Shown in pieces: positions 7,812 through 15,596 of a stretch of DNA of 64,000 bases; the first letter of the stretch is position 1; each line of letters opens with the position of its first letter. The position numbers were made by a program, and so were the translations under genes. The notes under the pieces were generated by a model, which saw only the letters and a list, made by a program, of their open reading frames with translations, was not told the origin of the DNA and ran no database searches. Source of the DNA: Actinacidiphila oryziradicis (GTDB taxonomy: Bacteria; Actinomycetota; Actinomycetes; Streptomycetales; Streptomycetaceae); the NCBI RefSeq assembly GCF_005047355.1, contig NZ_SUMC01000036.1, positions 1-64,000 of the forward strand, in the 5' to 3' direction.

Positions 7812-8678
7812 GTGACGGACGCGCGATCGGGCGGCGCACCCACCGTCCTGCGAGTAGTCCTGGGCAAGCGGCTCCAGGATCTGCGCGAGAAGGCCGGCTT
7901 CTCCTATCAACAGGCCGGCCGGGCCCTGGACGTCACCCACGCCACTATCCGCCGGATGGAGAAGGCCGAGGTCGGCCTGAAGATCCCGTACGTGGAGAAG
8001 CTGCTCCGCACTTACGGCGTCACCGACCACGCCGAGATCGACATCTTCGTGTCACTCGCCCGCGAGGCCAACCAGCCCGGCTGGTGGCACCGCTACCGCG
8101 ACGTCCTTCCCGACTGGTTCAGCGCCTTCGTGAGCCTGGAAGGCGCGGCGAGCGTCATCCGCGCCTATGAGCCGCACTATGTCCCCGGACTGCTACAGAC
8201 GGCCGACTACGCCCACGCCGTACTCCGGGCCGGCCTGCCGACCGCGTCCGAGGAGGAGATCGCACGCGGCGTCGCGCTCCGTATGGAGCGGCAGTCGCTG
8301 CTCACCCGCCGGGACGCGCCACTGTTCTGGGTGGTCCTGGACGAGACGGTGCTGCGAAGACCCATCGGCGGACCCGGAGTCATGCGCGCCCAGACCGCCC
8401 GGCTCATCGAAGCCTGCGCGCTGCCGAACGTCCGCCTGCAAATCATGGAGTTCTCGGCCGGACCGCACTCCGCGATGTACGGACCGTTCCACATCTTCCG
8501 GTTCCAGATCCAGGAACTGCCGGATGTCGTCTTCACGGAAAGCCTGGTCGGCGCCGCCTACTTCGACGAACGCGACGATGTATCGGCCTATCTGGAGGCT
8601 CTGGACCGGATGTGCGCCCAAGCGGCACCGGCCCTGAGCACCGAGGCCATTCTTAGTGGCATTCACAGGGGGATCTGA
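7812..8678 (+). CDS. XRE helix-turn-helix protein with DUF5753 domain
   Basis: 288 residues from GTG 7812, preceded by GGGGAGGGAG; an in-frame start at 7794 would swallow that site. An N-terminal HTH (LQDLREKAGFSYQQAGRAL, ATIRRMEKAEVG) is followed by the long DUF5753 domain (YEPHYVPGLLQTADYA, LLTRRDAPLFWVVLDE, VRLQIMEFSAGPHSAM, VFTESL). These proteins pair with a small DUF397 protein and tune development or antibiotic genes in Streptomyces (WhiJ-type, AbaA-cluster type; known for the family, not shown here). The DUF397 gene starts 3 bases after the stop. Confidence 0.93.
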   Translation: MTDARSGGAPTVLRVVLGKRLQDLREKAGFSYQQAGRALDVTHATIRRMEKAEVGLKIPYVEKLLRTYGVTDHAEIDIFVSLAREANQPGWWHRYRDVLPDWFSAFVSLEGAASVIRAYEPHYVPGLLQTADYAHAVLRAGLPTASEEEIARGVALRMERQSLLTRRDAPLFWVVLDETVLRRPIGGPGVMRAQTARLIEACALPNVRLQIMEFSAGPHSAMYGPFHIFRFQIQELPDVVFTESLVGAAYFDERDDVSAYLEALDRMCAQAAPALSTEAILSGIHRGI

Positions 8679-8681
8679 ACC

Positions 8682-8942
8682 ATGGACCGGATATACAACG
8701 GCATGCCAGCCACCGACCTCGGGATCGAGGGCTGGCGCAAGCCCTGGAGCGGCGGCAACGGCGGCTCCTGCCTCGAGGCCAAGAAGCTCAACGACGGCAG
8801 GGTGGCGCTGAGGCAGTCCACCGACCCGGACGGCCCGGCGCTCATCTACACCGACCACGAGATCAGCAGGTTCATCCAGGGTGCGAAGAACGGCGACGCC
8901 GACTTCCTGCTCGCGGGCGACACCGAACGGCGCACGGCGTGA
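8682..8942 (+). CDS. DUF397 domain protein
   Basis: 86 residues. The family motif appears as WRKPWSGGNGGSCLEA, then VALRQSTDPDGPALIYT and a short helix (HEISRFIQGAKNGDADFL), the normal DUF397 size and order. DUF397 proteins act with their neighbouring XRE-DUF5753 partner, plausibly as antagonist or co-factor of DNA binding. Translation is probably coupled: the start follows the XRE stop by 3 bases. A perfect hairpin follows directly, so the unit is bicistronic. Confidence 0.93.
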   Translation: MDRIYNGMPATDLGIEGWRKPWSGGNGGSCLEAKKLNDGRVALRQSTDPDGPALIYTDHEISRFIQGAKNGDADFLLAGDTERRTA

Positions 8943-8964
8943 CCGGTGCGGGCTTCCGCACCGG
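8943..8964 (+). terminator. Hairpin terminator after DUF397
   Basis: CCGGTGCGG, GCTT loop, CCGCACCGG: a perfect 9-base-pair stem that starts right after the stop codon. No T-run, as is common in high-GC actinobacteria. Confidence 0.65.
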
Positions 8965-9005
8965 CCGGCCAGTCGTACACCGCACGCTGCCTGACCCGCG
9001 GGGAA

Positions 9006-9902
9006 TCAGGACCTGCCCGGCTCGGACAGGTCCACCTCCACCCCCTGCGGTTCCAGGGCCTTCCGGATCCGCTGGGCCGTGTCCGCGCCGATGTATTCGG
9101 AGCGCAGGTCCAGCCATTCCAGATGGGTCAGCGGCACCCCATCCAGCAGCGCCTCCACTCCCTCGTCGCCCAGCGTGCCCAGGGAGAGGTCCAGGGATTG
9201 GAGCCGGGCCACGACTGGGGCGGAGGAGACCGCGATGGCGATCTCGTCCTGGAGGTCGCTGTGCGCCAGGCCCAGGTGGCGCAGCGCGGGAAGGCCGTCG
9301 CCCGCCAGGATGGGGGCGAGGTCGTCGGCGGTGTAGTCGCCGCCGCATTCCTCCGCCCCCAGCGACAACTCCAGATACTCCAGCGCCGGCAGCTCGCTCG
9401 CCGCGACCCCGCGGACCACCTCAGCCGGCAGCCCGTCGGCCTCGATGCCCAGGGTGCGAAGGCTCGCGTGGCGGACGGCGGGAAAGCGCAGACCGGCACC
9501 GCCCCGTATGCCGAGCTCACGCAAGGCCGGATAGGCGTCGAGGACCGGAGTGACATCGCACTGCTCGGCCTCCTCGCCCTCCACATCACCCAGGAAGACC
9601 GCCTGGAGCGCTGTCAGCCGGTCCCGGGCGGCGGCCAGCAGCTGAACGGCGGCGCCCGAGTCGCTGCCCTCCAGCGCGTCCCACTCGCCGATGATCAGAG
9701 CCCGGACCCGGCAAGCGTCCATCGCACCGAGAAACCGCTCCCACAGCTCCTCGAAATCCGTCGTGCCGTGGCCGCCCTCCGGGGCGACGGAGAGCCGCCA
9801 CGCGACCGAATCCGGTTCCGGCAGACCGCCCTCCTCCGGTGCTGCGGGAAAGTCGAAGGCAAGCAGGCCGTGCAGCTCCTGCAGCTGCTCTACAGCGGAC
9901 AT
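9006..9902 (-). CDS. Leucine-rich-repeat protein, STM4015-like
   Basis: 298 residues from ATG 9902 with AGGAGA upstream; the longer open frame above it has no ribosome site. Residues from about 115 contain irregular LRR units (YPALRELGIRG, HASLRTLGIEADGL, LPALEYLELSLG, LPALRHLGLAHSDL, LQSLDLSLGTLGDEGV, HLEWLDLRSEYIG), close to the ribonuclease-inhibitor type. The N-terminal region (about 1-110, including FEELWERFLG and ALIIGEWD) matches my memory of the STM4015 family. No secretion signal, so intracellular. Bacterial LRR proteins usually bind other proteins; partner and role are unknown. The other members of the Salmonella STM4011-4014 group are not present beside it. Confidence 0.8.
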   Translation of the reverse strand: MSAVEQLQELHGLLAFDFPAAPEEGGLPEPDSVAWRLSVAPEGGHGTTDFEELWERFLGAMDACRVRALIIGEWDALEGSDSGAAVQLLAAARDRLTALQAVFLGDVEGEEAEQCDVTPVLDAYPALRELGIRGGAGLRFPAVRHASLRTLGIEADGLPAEVVRGVAASELPALEYLELSLGAEECGGDYTADDLAPILAGDGLPALRHLGLAHSDLQDEIAIAVSSAPVVARLQSLDLSLGTLGDEGVEALLDGVPLTHLEWLDLRSEYIGADTAQRIRKALEPQGVEVDLSEPGRS

Positions 9903-9955
9903 GTCGCGGGTCTCCTGACGCCGACGGGGCAGAGTCTGACTCGACAGCAGATATA

Positions 9956-10894
9956 TCAAGCCCCACTGACAATCGACGCGCGCGCGTAGCCCTCGGCCAG
10001 TCCCGCCGGGTCGATCAGCGAGGTGTGCGTGCCTTCGGTGACGCACGCGTACGCCCCCGCGACCGAGCCCAGCAGCGCGCACTCCCGGGGCGAGCGACCG
10101 CGGGAGCGGCCGTGCAGAAAGCCGGAGACGAAGGCGTCGCCCGCGCCATTGCTGTCCACAACCGGGCCCGGCGGGGCGACCGAGGGGATGTGCCGGGGCT
10201 GCCCGCCGGCGCCGTAGCGGGTGAGGAGATAGGCGCCGGCCGCCCCGTCAGTGGCGACGACGGTCTCGGCGCGGCCGTCGCGCAGGATGCCGCGCATGAT
10301 GTCGGCGGTCCGCTGCCCGGCGCGGGCGGCGCTGAAAAAAACCAGGTCGGAGCGGAGCGCGAATTCCCTGTGGTGTTCGGAGACCCCGTCCCAGTCGTGG
10401 AGATCGGTGGAGACGGGGATGCCCAGTGTCTGGACGTCGTCGTACAGGAACCGCGCGTAATGCTGGATCGAGACATGCACATGCCGTGCGCGCCGCAGCT
10501 GAGGGAGGTAGAACTCGGGCGGCATCCGCAGGTCGAGCGGGTCACGGCCGTCGTAGAAGGACATCCGCCGGCCGTCGGCCGAGACCAGGTTGACAGCGCG
10601 GCGGGTGCCGGCGGGGGAGATCAGTGGGTAGAACTCCACCTTCGCTTCCGCCAGGCGCTCGCGGACCAAGTCGCCGAGCCGGTCCTCACCGACGAAGTCG
10701 ATGAACCCGGTGGTCATGCCCAGCGCCCGGCAGCCCAGCGCCACTCCCGTACCGGTGTGCCCGGCCCATTCCCGGATCGGCGGCACCTGCACCGAGTCCT
10801 CGTACGGCACCGGCAGAGCGTCGACGTTCACGATCGTGTCCACCCCGGCCCCGCCGACGACAAGGACGTCGTACGGCTGCATCGCCGTGGTCAT
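9956..10894 (-). CDS. PfkB-family carbohydrate kinase (ribokinase-like)
   Basis: 312 residues, ATG at 10894 with GGAGGG upstream. The two PfkB signatures are present: the N-terminal Gly motif (VGGAGVDTIVNVD, then GHTGTGVALGCRALG) and the C-terminal DSNGAGDAFVSGFLHG with the catalytic base D253. The substrate is a sugar or nucleoside; residues do not identify which. The gene runs alone, 118 bases downstream of a cyclodeaminase-like gene and separated from it by a long perfect hairpin, so it probably has its own promoter. Confidence 0.92.
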   Translation of the reverse strand: MTTAMQPYDVLVVGGAGVDTIVNVDALPVPYEDSVQVPPIREWAGHTGTGVALGCRALGMTTGFIDFVGEDRLGDLVRERLAEAKVEFYPLISPAGTRRAVNLVSADGRRMSFYDGRDPLDLRMPPEFYLPQLRRARHVHVSIQHYARFLYDDVQTLGIPVSTDLHDWDGVSEHHREFALRSDLVFFSAARAGQRTADIMRGILRDGRAETVVATDGAAGAYLLTRYGAGGQPRHIPSVAPPGPVVDSNGAGDAFVSGFLHGRSRGRSPRECALLGSVAGAYACVTEGTHTSLIDPAGLAEGYARASIVSGA

Positions 10895-10938
10895 ATCGGC
10901 CCTCCCGCCAGCTTCCGCACCCCGTGCTGGCCCATGCT

Positions 10939-10998
10939 AGGGCCTGTCCGGCCGTCTCCGTGGAGACTCGACGCCACGGAGACGGCCGGACAGGCCCT
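10939..10998. repeat. Perfect 25-base inverted repeat, MITE-like stump or terminator
   Basis: Arms 10939-10963 and 10974-10998 are perfect reverse complements around a 10-base loop. The outer end reads AGGGCCTGTCCGG. It lies downstream of the cyclodeaminase-like gene and can terminate it. The arm is far longer than needed and its AG-GCCTGTC end resembles the terminal repeats at 39222-39450, which suggests a collapsed mobile element. Confidence 0.75.
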
Positions 10999-11012
10999 CG
11001 GCCGTGTCCGGC

Positions 11013-11909
11013 CTAACCGAGCAGCGCCGCCGCGACCGCGACGTCCGTACCGGCCAGGCCCACCGAGCAGAAAACGGTGATCTGCCCCGCCGAGGTCCGG
11101 CCCGGCGCCGCGCCGGCCAGCACCGCGCCGAGCTCGGTCATCGTGGACAGGCCGAAGATGTGGCTCTCGGCGTATCCGGCGACCTGGGCGCGTGAATCGG
11201 TGACGACGACGTCGGCGCGCTCTGCGAGGGCCGCCGGGATCTCGTGCTGGGAGACCGTCTTGGGACCGAGGGTGGTGAGATGGGTGCCGGGGGAGACCCA
11301 CTCCTCGTTCAGGACCGGGGTCGGGCTGTTGGTCGCGACGATCACGATGTCCTGGCCGCGGACCGCCCGCTCGGCCGAGTCCACCGCCCTGACCTTGAGG
11401 TCGAGCTCGCGCCAGGCCCGCTCGGCGAACGCCGCCGCGCGGGCCGGCCGGGAGGCGCTGACGACGACCTCGTCGATGTGACGGACAGCGGCGAGCGCCC
11501 ACAGCTGCGTCCAGGCCTGTACCCCGGCCCCGACCAGGCCCAGCCGCGACGCCTCCGGCCGGGCCAGCGCGTTCACCGCCAGGGCGCCGATCGCCCCGGT
11601 GCGGCGCGGCCCGAGCTCACCGCCGTGCACCAGACCGCGCAGGCGGCCCGTGCCGGTGTCCCAGACGGCGACGAGCTGGTCGCTGTTCCTGTCCCAGTCG
11701 TCGTACACCCGGAAGCCGTGCAGGCCCTGCTCGCGCAGCTGGCCGGCGGTGAAGACCAGATCGCCATCCCCGAGTCCGGTACGGACCCGCGGCGGGGCGG
11801 TGAGCGTCCCGGCGTGGTGCGCGAGAAGGGCCTGCCGGACTGCCGTGACGGCGGTGGGCGCGTCGAGACGGGCGCGGACATCGTCGTCGCCGAGCAGCAG
11901 TGGTGGCAT
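11013..11909 (-). CDS. Ornithine cyclodeaminase / mu-crystallin family protein
   Basis: 298 residues, ATG 11909 with AAGGAGCACC. The Rossmann core is visible (LGLVGAGVQAWTQLWAL, then VVVSASRPARAAAFAERA, IVIVATNSPTPVL, GTHLTTLGPKTVSQHEIP) together with the family substrate loop VRTGLGDGDLVF. Members include ornithine cyclodeaminase, alanine dehydrogenase, ketimine reductases and siderophore or antibiotic precursor enzymes; the true substrate is open. Monocistronic, closed by the hairpin at 10939-10998. Confidence 0.9.
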   Translation of the reverse strand: MPPLLLGDDDVRARLDAPTAVTAVRQALLAHHAGTLTAPPRVRTGLGDGDLVFTAGQLREQGLHGFRVYDDWDRNSDQLVAVWDTGTGRLRGLVHGGELGPRRTGAIGALAVNALARPEASRLGLVGAGVQAWTQLWALAAVRHIDEVVVSASRPARAAAFAERAWRELDLKVRAVDSAERAVRGQDIVIVATNSPTPVLNEEWVSPGTHLTTLGPKTVSQHEIPAALAERADVVVTDSRAQVAGYAESHIFGLSTMTELGAVLAGAAPGRTSAGQITVFCSVGLAGTDVAVAAALLG

Positions 11910-12197
11910 CGGTGCTCCTTGTTAGCGGTGGTTCAATTGCTGAGCGCATTCTGGGCTTCCCCGGGGAATTGTGTCGACTGCCCGGTCGGGGCTGATTCTC
12001 CCTTCGGGCAGGCCCCGTTGACGTGGGCCGACGTCAGCTCCACCGGCCGTCATGGCGGCGCAGTACGGGGCCGCGGAGCCCCTCGGTACCGTGTCACCCA
12101 TTCGAGTGAACTCTCAGGCGGGTGTGGGCACTTGAAGGACCCGCACCGCCGCCCGGCCGCGCCCACTGGCGGACCGGCAGTATCCGGGAACGCGGTA
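11910..12197. other. Intergenic stretch without a recognisable gene
   Basis: 288 bases upstream of the cyclodeaminase-like gene and after the end of the frameshifted fragment at 12198. No open frame with coding bias, RNA gene or clear repeat was found. It should hold the promoter of the gene at 11909, with AAGGAGCACC next to its start; no convincing -35/-10 pair was found. Confidence 0.5.
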
Positions 12198-12555
12198 TCA
12201 GTCCTCCCAGTCCAGCTGCGGCTCGGGCACCCCCACGGATCTGCCGTACTCCTGGGCCCGTCCGCGGCCCGCCGGGTCACCCCGTGGATACCGGAACACC
12301 TGCTCGGCGAAGACCACGAACGCCTCGGCAGGGGTGTTGAAATTGGCGTACCGGCCCCCATCGGAGGAGAGGCATCTCGCCAGGCACTCGGCCAGCCGCC
12401 CCACCTATTCGCGCGGCCTCTAAGAGCATGGTCCGCTGCGGCGGCTGTCCGGCTGCCGCGATCCCCGCCTCGCTCCGCCGGATCCGGTTGACCCGCAGCG
12501 GCACATCCTCCAGCGCGCCCCCGGCCCGTCCGACGGTAGCGCGAGGGTCTGGCAA
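12198..12555 (-). pseudogene. Frameshifted hypothetical protein fragment
   Basis: Two minus-strand frames appear to be halves of one protein. The upstream part (from about 12555) reads ALEDVPLRVNRIRRSEA and TMLLEAARIG. At about 12405 coding character moves to the next frame (RLAECLARCLSSDGGRY, FNTPAEAFVVFAEQVFRYP, VPEPQLDWED), which ends at 12198. A TAG precedes the second frame, so it cannot read from upstream without a shift. I do not recognise the family. It may be a decayed gene or a sequencing indel. Confidence 0.5.
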
Positions 12556-12607
12556 TCACCCCCCGACCCGACCACCCGACAGCTGCCCGTCCGGCAACCG
12601 CACGCGA

Positions 12608-13585
12608 TCAGGCGATGCGGGCCAGATCCGCCCGCAGCACCCGGTGCCGCAGCACCTGGCCGGACAGCAGCCGTTCCATCTCGTCGACGACCACGGAGCC
12701 CAGCCGCTCCAGCTCGTTGCCGAGCGCGCCCGCGATGTGCGGGGTGAGCAGCACATTGGGCAGCTGGAAGAGCGGCGAGGCGGCGGGCAGCGGCTCCGGA
12801 TCGGTGACGTCCAGGACTGCCGAGATCCGGCCCGTCGACAGCTCCGTGGTCAGGGCGGCGGTGTCGACGAGGGCACCGCGTGCGGTGTTGATGAGTGCCG
12901 CGCCGTCCGGCAGGAGGGCCAGCCGCCGGGCGTCCAGCATGTGGCGGGTCTCGGGCAGATCGGGGGCGTGGACGCTCAGCACCTCGCTCCACGCCACCAG
13001 TTCGTCCAGTCCGAGATGCCGCACACCGAGGGCCGCCGCGTCCTGGGGCCCGAGATGCGGATCGTAGACCGCGACCTCCACATCGAACGGCCGCAGCAGT
13101 TCGATCACCCTGCGCCCGATCTTCGACGCGCCGACGATGCCGACGCGGCGCCCGTGGTTGCCCAGCCGGGCGGTCTCGCCCGGCGTGGGAGAGCGGTGTT
13201 CGGCCGCGTAGAGAGCGCGCATCCGCAACGCGTCCTTGCCGCTGAGCAGGATCGCGCCCAGCGTGAACTCGGCGACCGGCAGGGCGTTGGCGGCGGCGGC
13301 CGAGGAGACCAGCAGTCCGCGTTCCCAGCAGGCGGGGGTGATGTGCGACTTGACGCTGCCCGCCGCGTGCAGCACCGCCCGCAGCCGGGGCAGCCGGTCC
13401 AGTACGTCCGCGGTCAGCGGCGTACACCCCCAGCCGGTGATCAGCACCTCCGCGTCCTGCGACGCACGTGGCACGGGCTCGGCGGCGCGCGGGATCCGGA
13501 CCAGCCCGGAGAGCCGGTCCAGCACGGGATCCGGGAACAGCACGGGCAGATGGACCGGGTCCATCGCGAAGAGCGCGCCGGTCAT
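12608..13585 (-). CDS. D-isomer-specific 2-hydroxyacid dehydrogenase
   Basis: 325 residues. NAD-binding Rossmann motif VGIVGASKIGRRVIELLRPF, where alanine replaces the second glycine of GxGxxG, followed by the family signatures (VLSVHAPDLPETRHML, LLPDGAALINTARGALVD) and the catalytic histidine in LLTPHIAGA. It reduces a 2-ketoacid or oxidises a 2-hydroxyacid; substrate unknown. The start ATG overlaps the stop of the upstream LacI gene by 4 bases, so both are translated from one mRNA. The dehydrogenase is therefore likely regulated by, or regulates the inducer of, that LacI protein. Confidence 0.92.
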   Translation of the reverse strand: MTGALFAMDPVHLPVLFPDPVLDRLSGLVRIPRAAEPVPRASQDAEVLITGWGCTPLTADVLDRLPRLRAVLHAAGSVKSHITPACWERGLLVSSAAAANALPVAEFTLGAILLSGKDALRMRALYAAEHRSPTPGETARLGNHGRRVGIVGASKIGRRVIELLRPFDVEVAVYDPHLGPQDAAALGVRHLGLDELVAWSEVLSVHAPDLPETRHMLDARRLALLPDGAALINTARGALVDTAALTTELSTGRISAVLDVTDPEPLPAASPLFQLPNVLLTPHIAGALGNELERLGSVVVDEMERLLSGQVLRHRVLRADLARIA

Positions 13586-14649
13586 GCGCCCACCCCAAGC
13601 GCAGCCGCCCGGACCGAGGCACGGAGCACCACATGCGTACCCAGCATCCGGTGTTCGTCCCCCGCGTCCGGCCTTCTGCCGAGCACAGTGCGCACCGCCG
13701 TGCGGCCCATCTCCTCGTACGGCACATGCACCGTGGTGAGCGGCGGATGCAGGTCACGCGCGAACGGGATGTCGTCGTAGCCCGCGAGCGACACCTCGCC
13801 GGGGACGTGGATGCCCGACTCGTGCAGCGCGGTGAGCGCGCCGGCCGCCACCATGTCGGTCGCGGCGAAGACGGCGGTGAAGCGCCGCCCGCCCGCCAGG
13901 GCCTCGCGGACGCGGCGGTAGCCGGAGTCGCGGGTGAAGTCACCGGGGCGGAGCAGCGCCGGGTCGGGCTCGGTGCCGTAGGCGCGGTGGGCGGAGCGGT
14001 AGCCGCGCTCCCGGCCGAGCGCGGTGGTGGATCCGGCGCCGCCGAGGAAGAGGATGCGGCGGTGGCCCATGGACAGCAGATGGCTCGTCATGGCGTAGGC
14101 GCCGCCTTCATTGTCGTACTCGATGACCGTGGCAGGAGTGCCGTCGCCCAGCGGCGGCCGCCCGCACAGCACCAGGCGGGAACCGGCCGACTGCAGGGCA
14201 CGGGCGATCCGGGACATGCGCTCGCGGTACTCCGGGGTGTCGACGGTGCCACCGACCAGGATCACGGCCGCGGCCCGTTGCGCCCGCATCAGCTCGACGA
14301 CGGCCAGCTCCCGTTCGGGGTCGCCCTCAGTGGTGCACACCAGGCAGACGTGGCCGCGCTGCGCCGCCTCCCGCTCGACGCCCTGTGCCATGTGCGCGAA
14401 GGACGGGCCGGTGATGTCGTCGAGCACGAACGCGATGGTGGCCGTCCCGGCGCCGGCGACCGCACGGGCCCGGGCGTCGGCAACATAGTCGAGGTCCTTG
14501 ACCGCCCGCAGGACGCGGGTGCGGGTGGCGGTGCTCACCGGGTAATCGCCGGCCAGGACGCGGGAGACGGTCGAGGCGGAGACCTGGGCGCGGGCGGCGA
14601 CGTCCCGGATGGTGTTACGGCCGTGGGCCTCGGGACTCTTCCTCGTCAC
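13582..14649 (-). CDS. LacI-family transcriptional regulator
   Basis: 355 residues, GTG at 14649 with GAGGAG upstream. The N-terminal HTH (TIRDVAARAQVSASTVSRVL) and hinge are followed by a periplasmic-binding-protein-like domain (FVLDDITGPSFAHMAQGVE, VFAATDMVAAGALTAL, VSLAGYDDIPFARDL). It forms an overlapping pair with the dehydrogenase. Two identical LacI-type operators lie 41 and 132 bases upstream, so autoregulation with DNA looping is plausible. No transporter gene remains next to it; the divergent side holds only a fragment of a lectin and a truncated permease. Confidence 0.95.
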   Translation of the reverse strand: MTRKSPEAHGRNTIRDVAARAQVSASTVSRVLAGDYPVSTATRTRVLRAVKDLDYVADARARAVAGAGTATIAFVLDDITGPSFAHMAQGVEREAAQRGHVCLVCTTEGDPERELAVVELMRAQRAAAVILVGGTVDTPEYRERMSRIARALQSAGSRLVLCGRPPLGDGTPATVIEYDNEGGAYAMTSHLLSMGHRRILFLGGAGSTTALGRERGYRSAHRAYGTEPDPALLRPGDFTRDSGYRRVREALAGGRRFTAVFAATDMVAAGALTALHESGIHVPGEVSLAGYDDIPFARDLHPPLTTVHVPYEEMGRTAVRTVLGRRPDAGDEHRMLGTHVVLRASVRAAALGVGA

Positions 14650-14689
14650 GGTGCTCCTCGCGGGTCAGCTGGACACGTGGACAGGGGGA

Positions 14690-14699
14690 CAACCGGTTG
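14690..14699. promoter_or_regulatory. LacI-type operator, proximal copy
   Basis: CAACCGGTTG, a perfect 10-base palindrome with the central CG typical of LacI-family operators, 41 bases upstream of the lacI start. An identical box lies at 14781-14790. Confidence 0.7.
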
Positions 14700-14780
14700 C
14701 TGGAACGGACGTTAGCAGCGCCGGGGCCCGGGGAAAAGGTCTCGTCCATCTGGCTCCGATCCGAAACTTTCGCCGGACGA

Positions 14781-14790
14781 CAACCGGTTG
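14781..14790. promoter_or_regulatory. LacI-type operator, distal copy
   Basis: Second exact CAACCGGTTG, also extended by a 5-prime A to ACAACCGGTTG like the first, 91 bases from it. The paired spacing suggests cooperative binding or looping by the LacI protein encoded at 13582-14649. Confidence 0.7.
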
Positions 14791-14880
14791 GGAGGGCCCT
14801 GGAACGGGACGGGAGGACGGCACCGTATGTGCCGCGTGGAGAATGTCCCCGCACGGCACAGGAGGAAGCCGATGAAGGCA

Positions 14881-15019
14881 CGCGTTCCTGGGCGTTGGCG
14901 TTTGCCGCCTGCTTAGGTCGGTGGAGGCCCGTGATGTCGAGGCACTTGCCGCTGTTGCGGGACACCAGTTGGTAGTAGCCAGTAGCCTCAGACCGCGGCC
15001 CTGACGGCCCTGACGCCAT
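14881..15019 (-). pseudogene. Ricin-type beta-trefoil lectin fragment
   Basis: One short minus-strand stretch, GYYQLVSRNSGKCLDITG (about 14930-14980), matches the repeat unit of ricin B / CBM13 lectin domains found on secreted Streptomyces glycosidases. Homology ends within about 20 residues on each side, and no catalytic domain is present. It is a relic lying between the LacI operators and a truncated ABC permease. Confidence 0.5.
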
Positions 15020-15029
15020 GGCCGTCGCG

Positions 15030-15563
15030 CTACGCGTCGCCGCGTCCGTACCTCCGTACGGCGAGCGGCGCGAACACCGCTGTCAGCAGCAGCGACCAGC
15101 CCAGCGCGGCGGTGACCGGGTGGGTCATCGGCCAGGCCGCGCCCGGGGCGTCGTCCAGGCCCGGGACGGTATTGCCGAACAGCTCGCGGCAGGCGGCGAC
15201 CACCGCGCTGACCGGATTCCACTCCGCGACGGTGCGCAGCCAGCCCGTCATGCCGGCGGTGGGGATGTACGCGCTGGAGAGCAGCGTCAGAAAGAAGGTG
15301 GTGCTGCCGAGCTGGCCGGCGGCGGCCTCGTCCTTCAGCACCAGCCCGACGTAGATCCCGGCCCAGACGGTCGCGAAGCGGAACAGCAGCAGCAGTCCGA
15401 ACGCGGCGAGCGCCGGGGCGGCCCCGTCCTCGATCCGCCAGCCGACCGCGAGGCCGGCCAGGGCCAGTGGCACCAGCCCGACCGCCATCGCGAGCACATC
15501 CGCGGCGGCCTGGCCGAGCGGGACAGCGGCCCGGCTCATCGGCAGGGTCCGGAAGCGGTCCAT
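15030..15563 (-). pseudogene. ABC-2 type (DrrB-like) permease, N-terminally truncated
   Basis: About 177 residues with four hydrophobic segments (LAMAVGLVPLALAGLAVG, FGLLLLFRFATVWAGIYVG, FFLTLLSSAYIPTAG, ALGWSLLLTAVFAPLAV) and the DrrB-type sequence FRTLPMSRAAV near the front and VAEWNPVSAVVAACRELFG near the end. Normal members have about 250-280 residues, so the first helices are missing. The partner ATPase gene normally found beside it is also absent. The TetR gene, probably the old regulator of the exporter, begins 34 bases from the break. A deletion removing the ATPase and the 5-prime end of the permease explains the layout. Confidence 0.75.
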
Positions 15564-15596
15564 CCCGTAACTACGATGTGGGCGAGGTGATGACAC

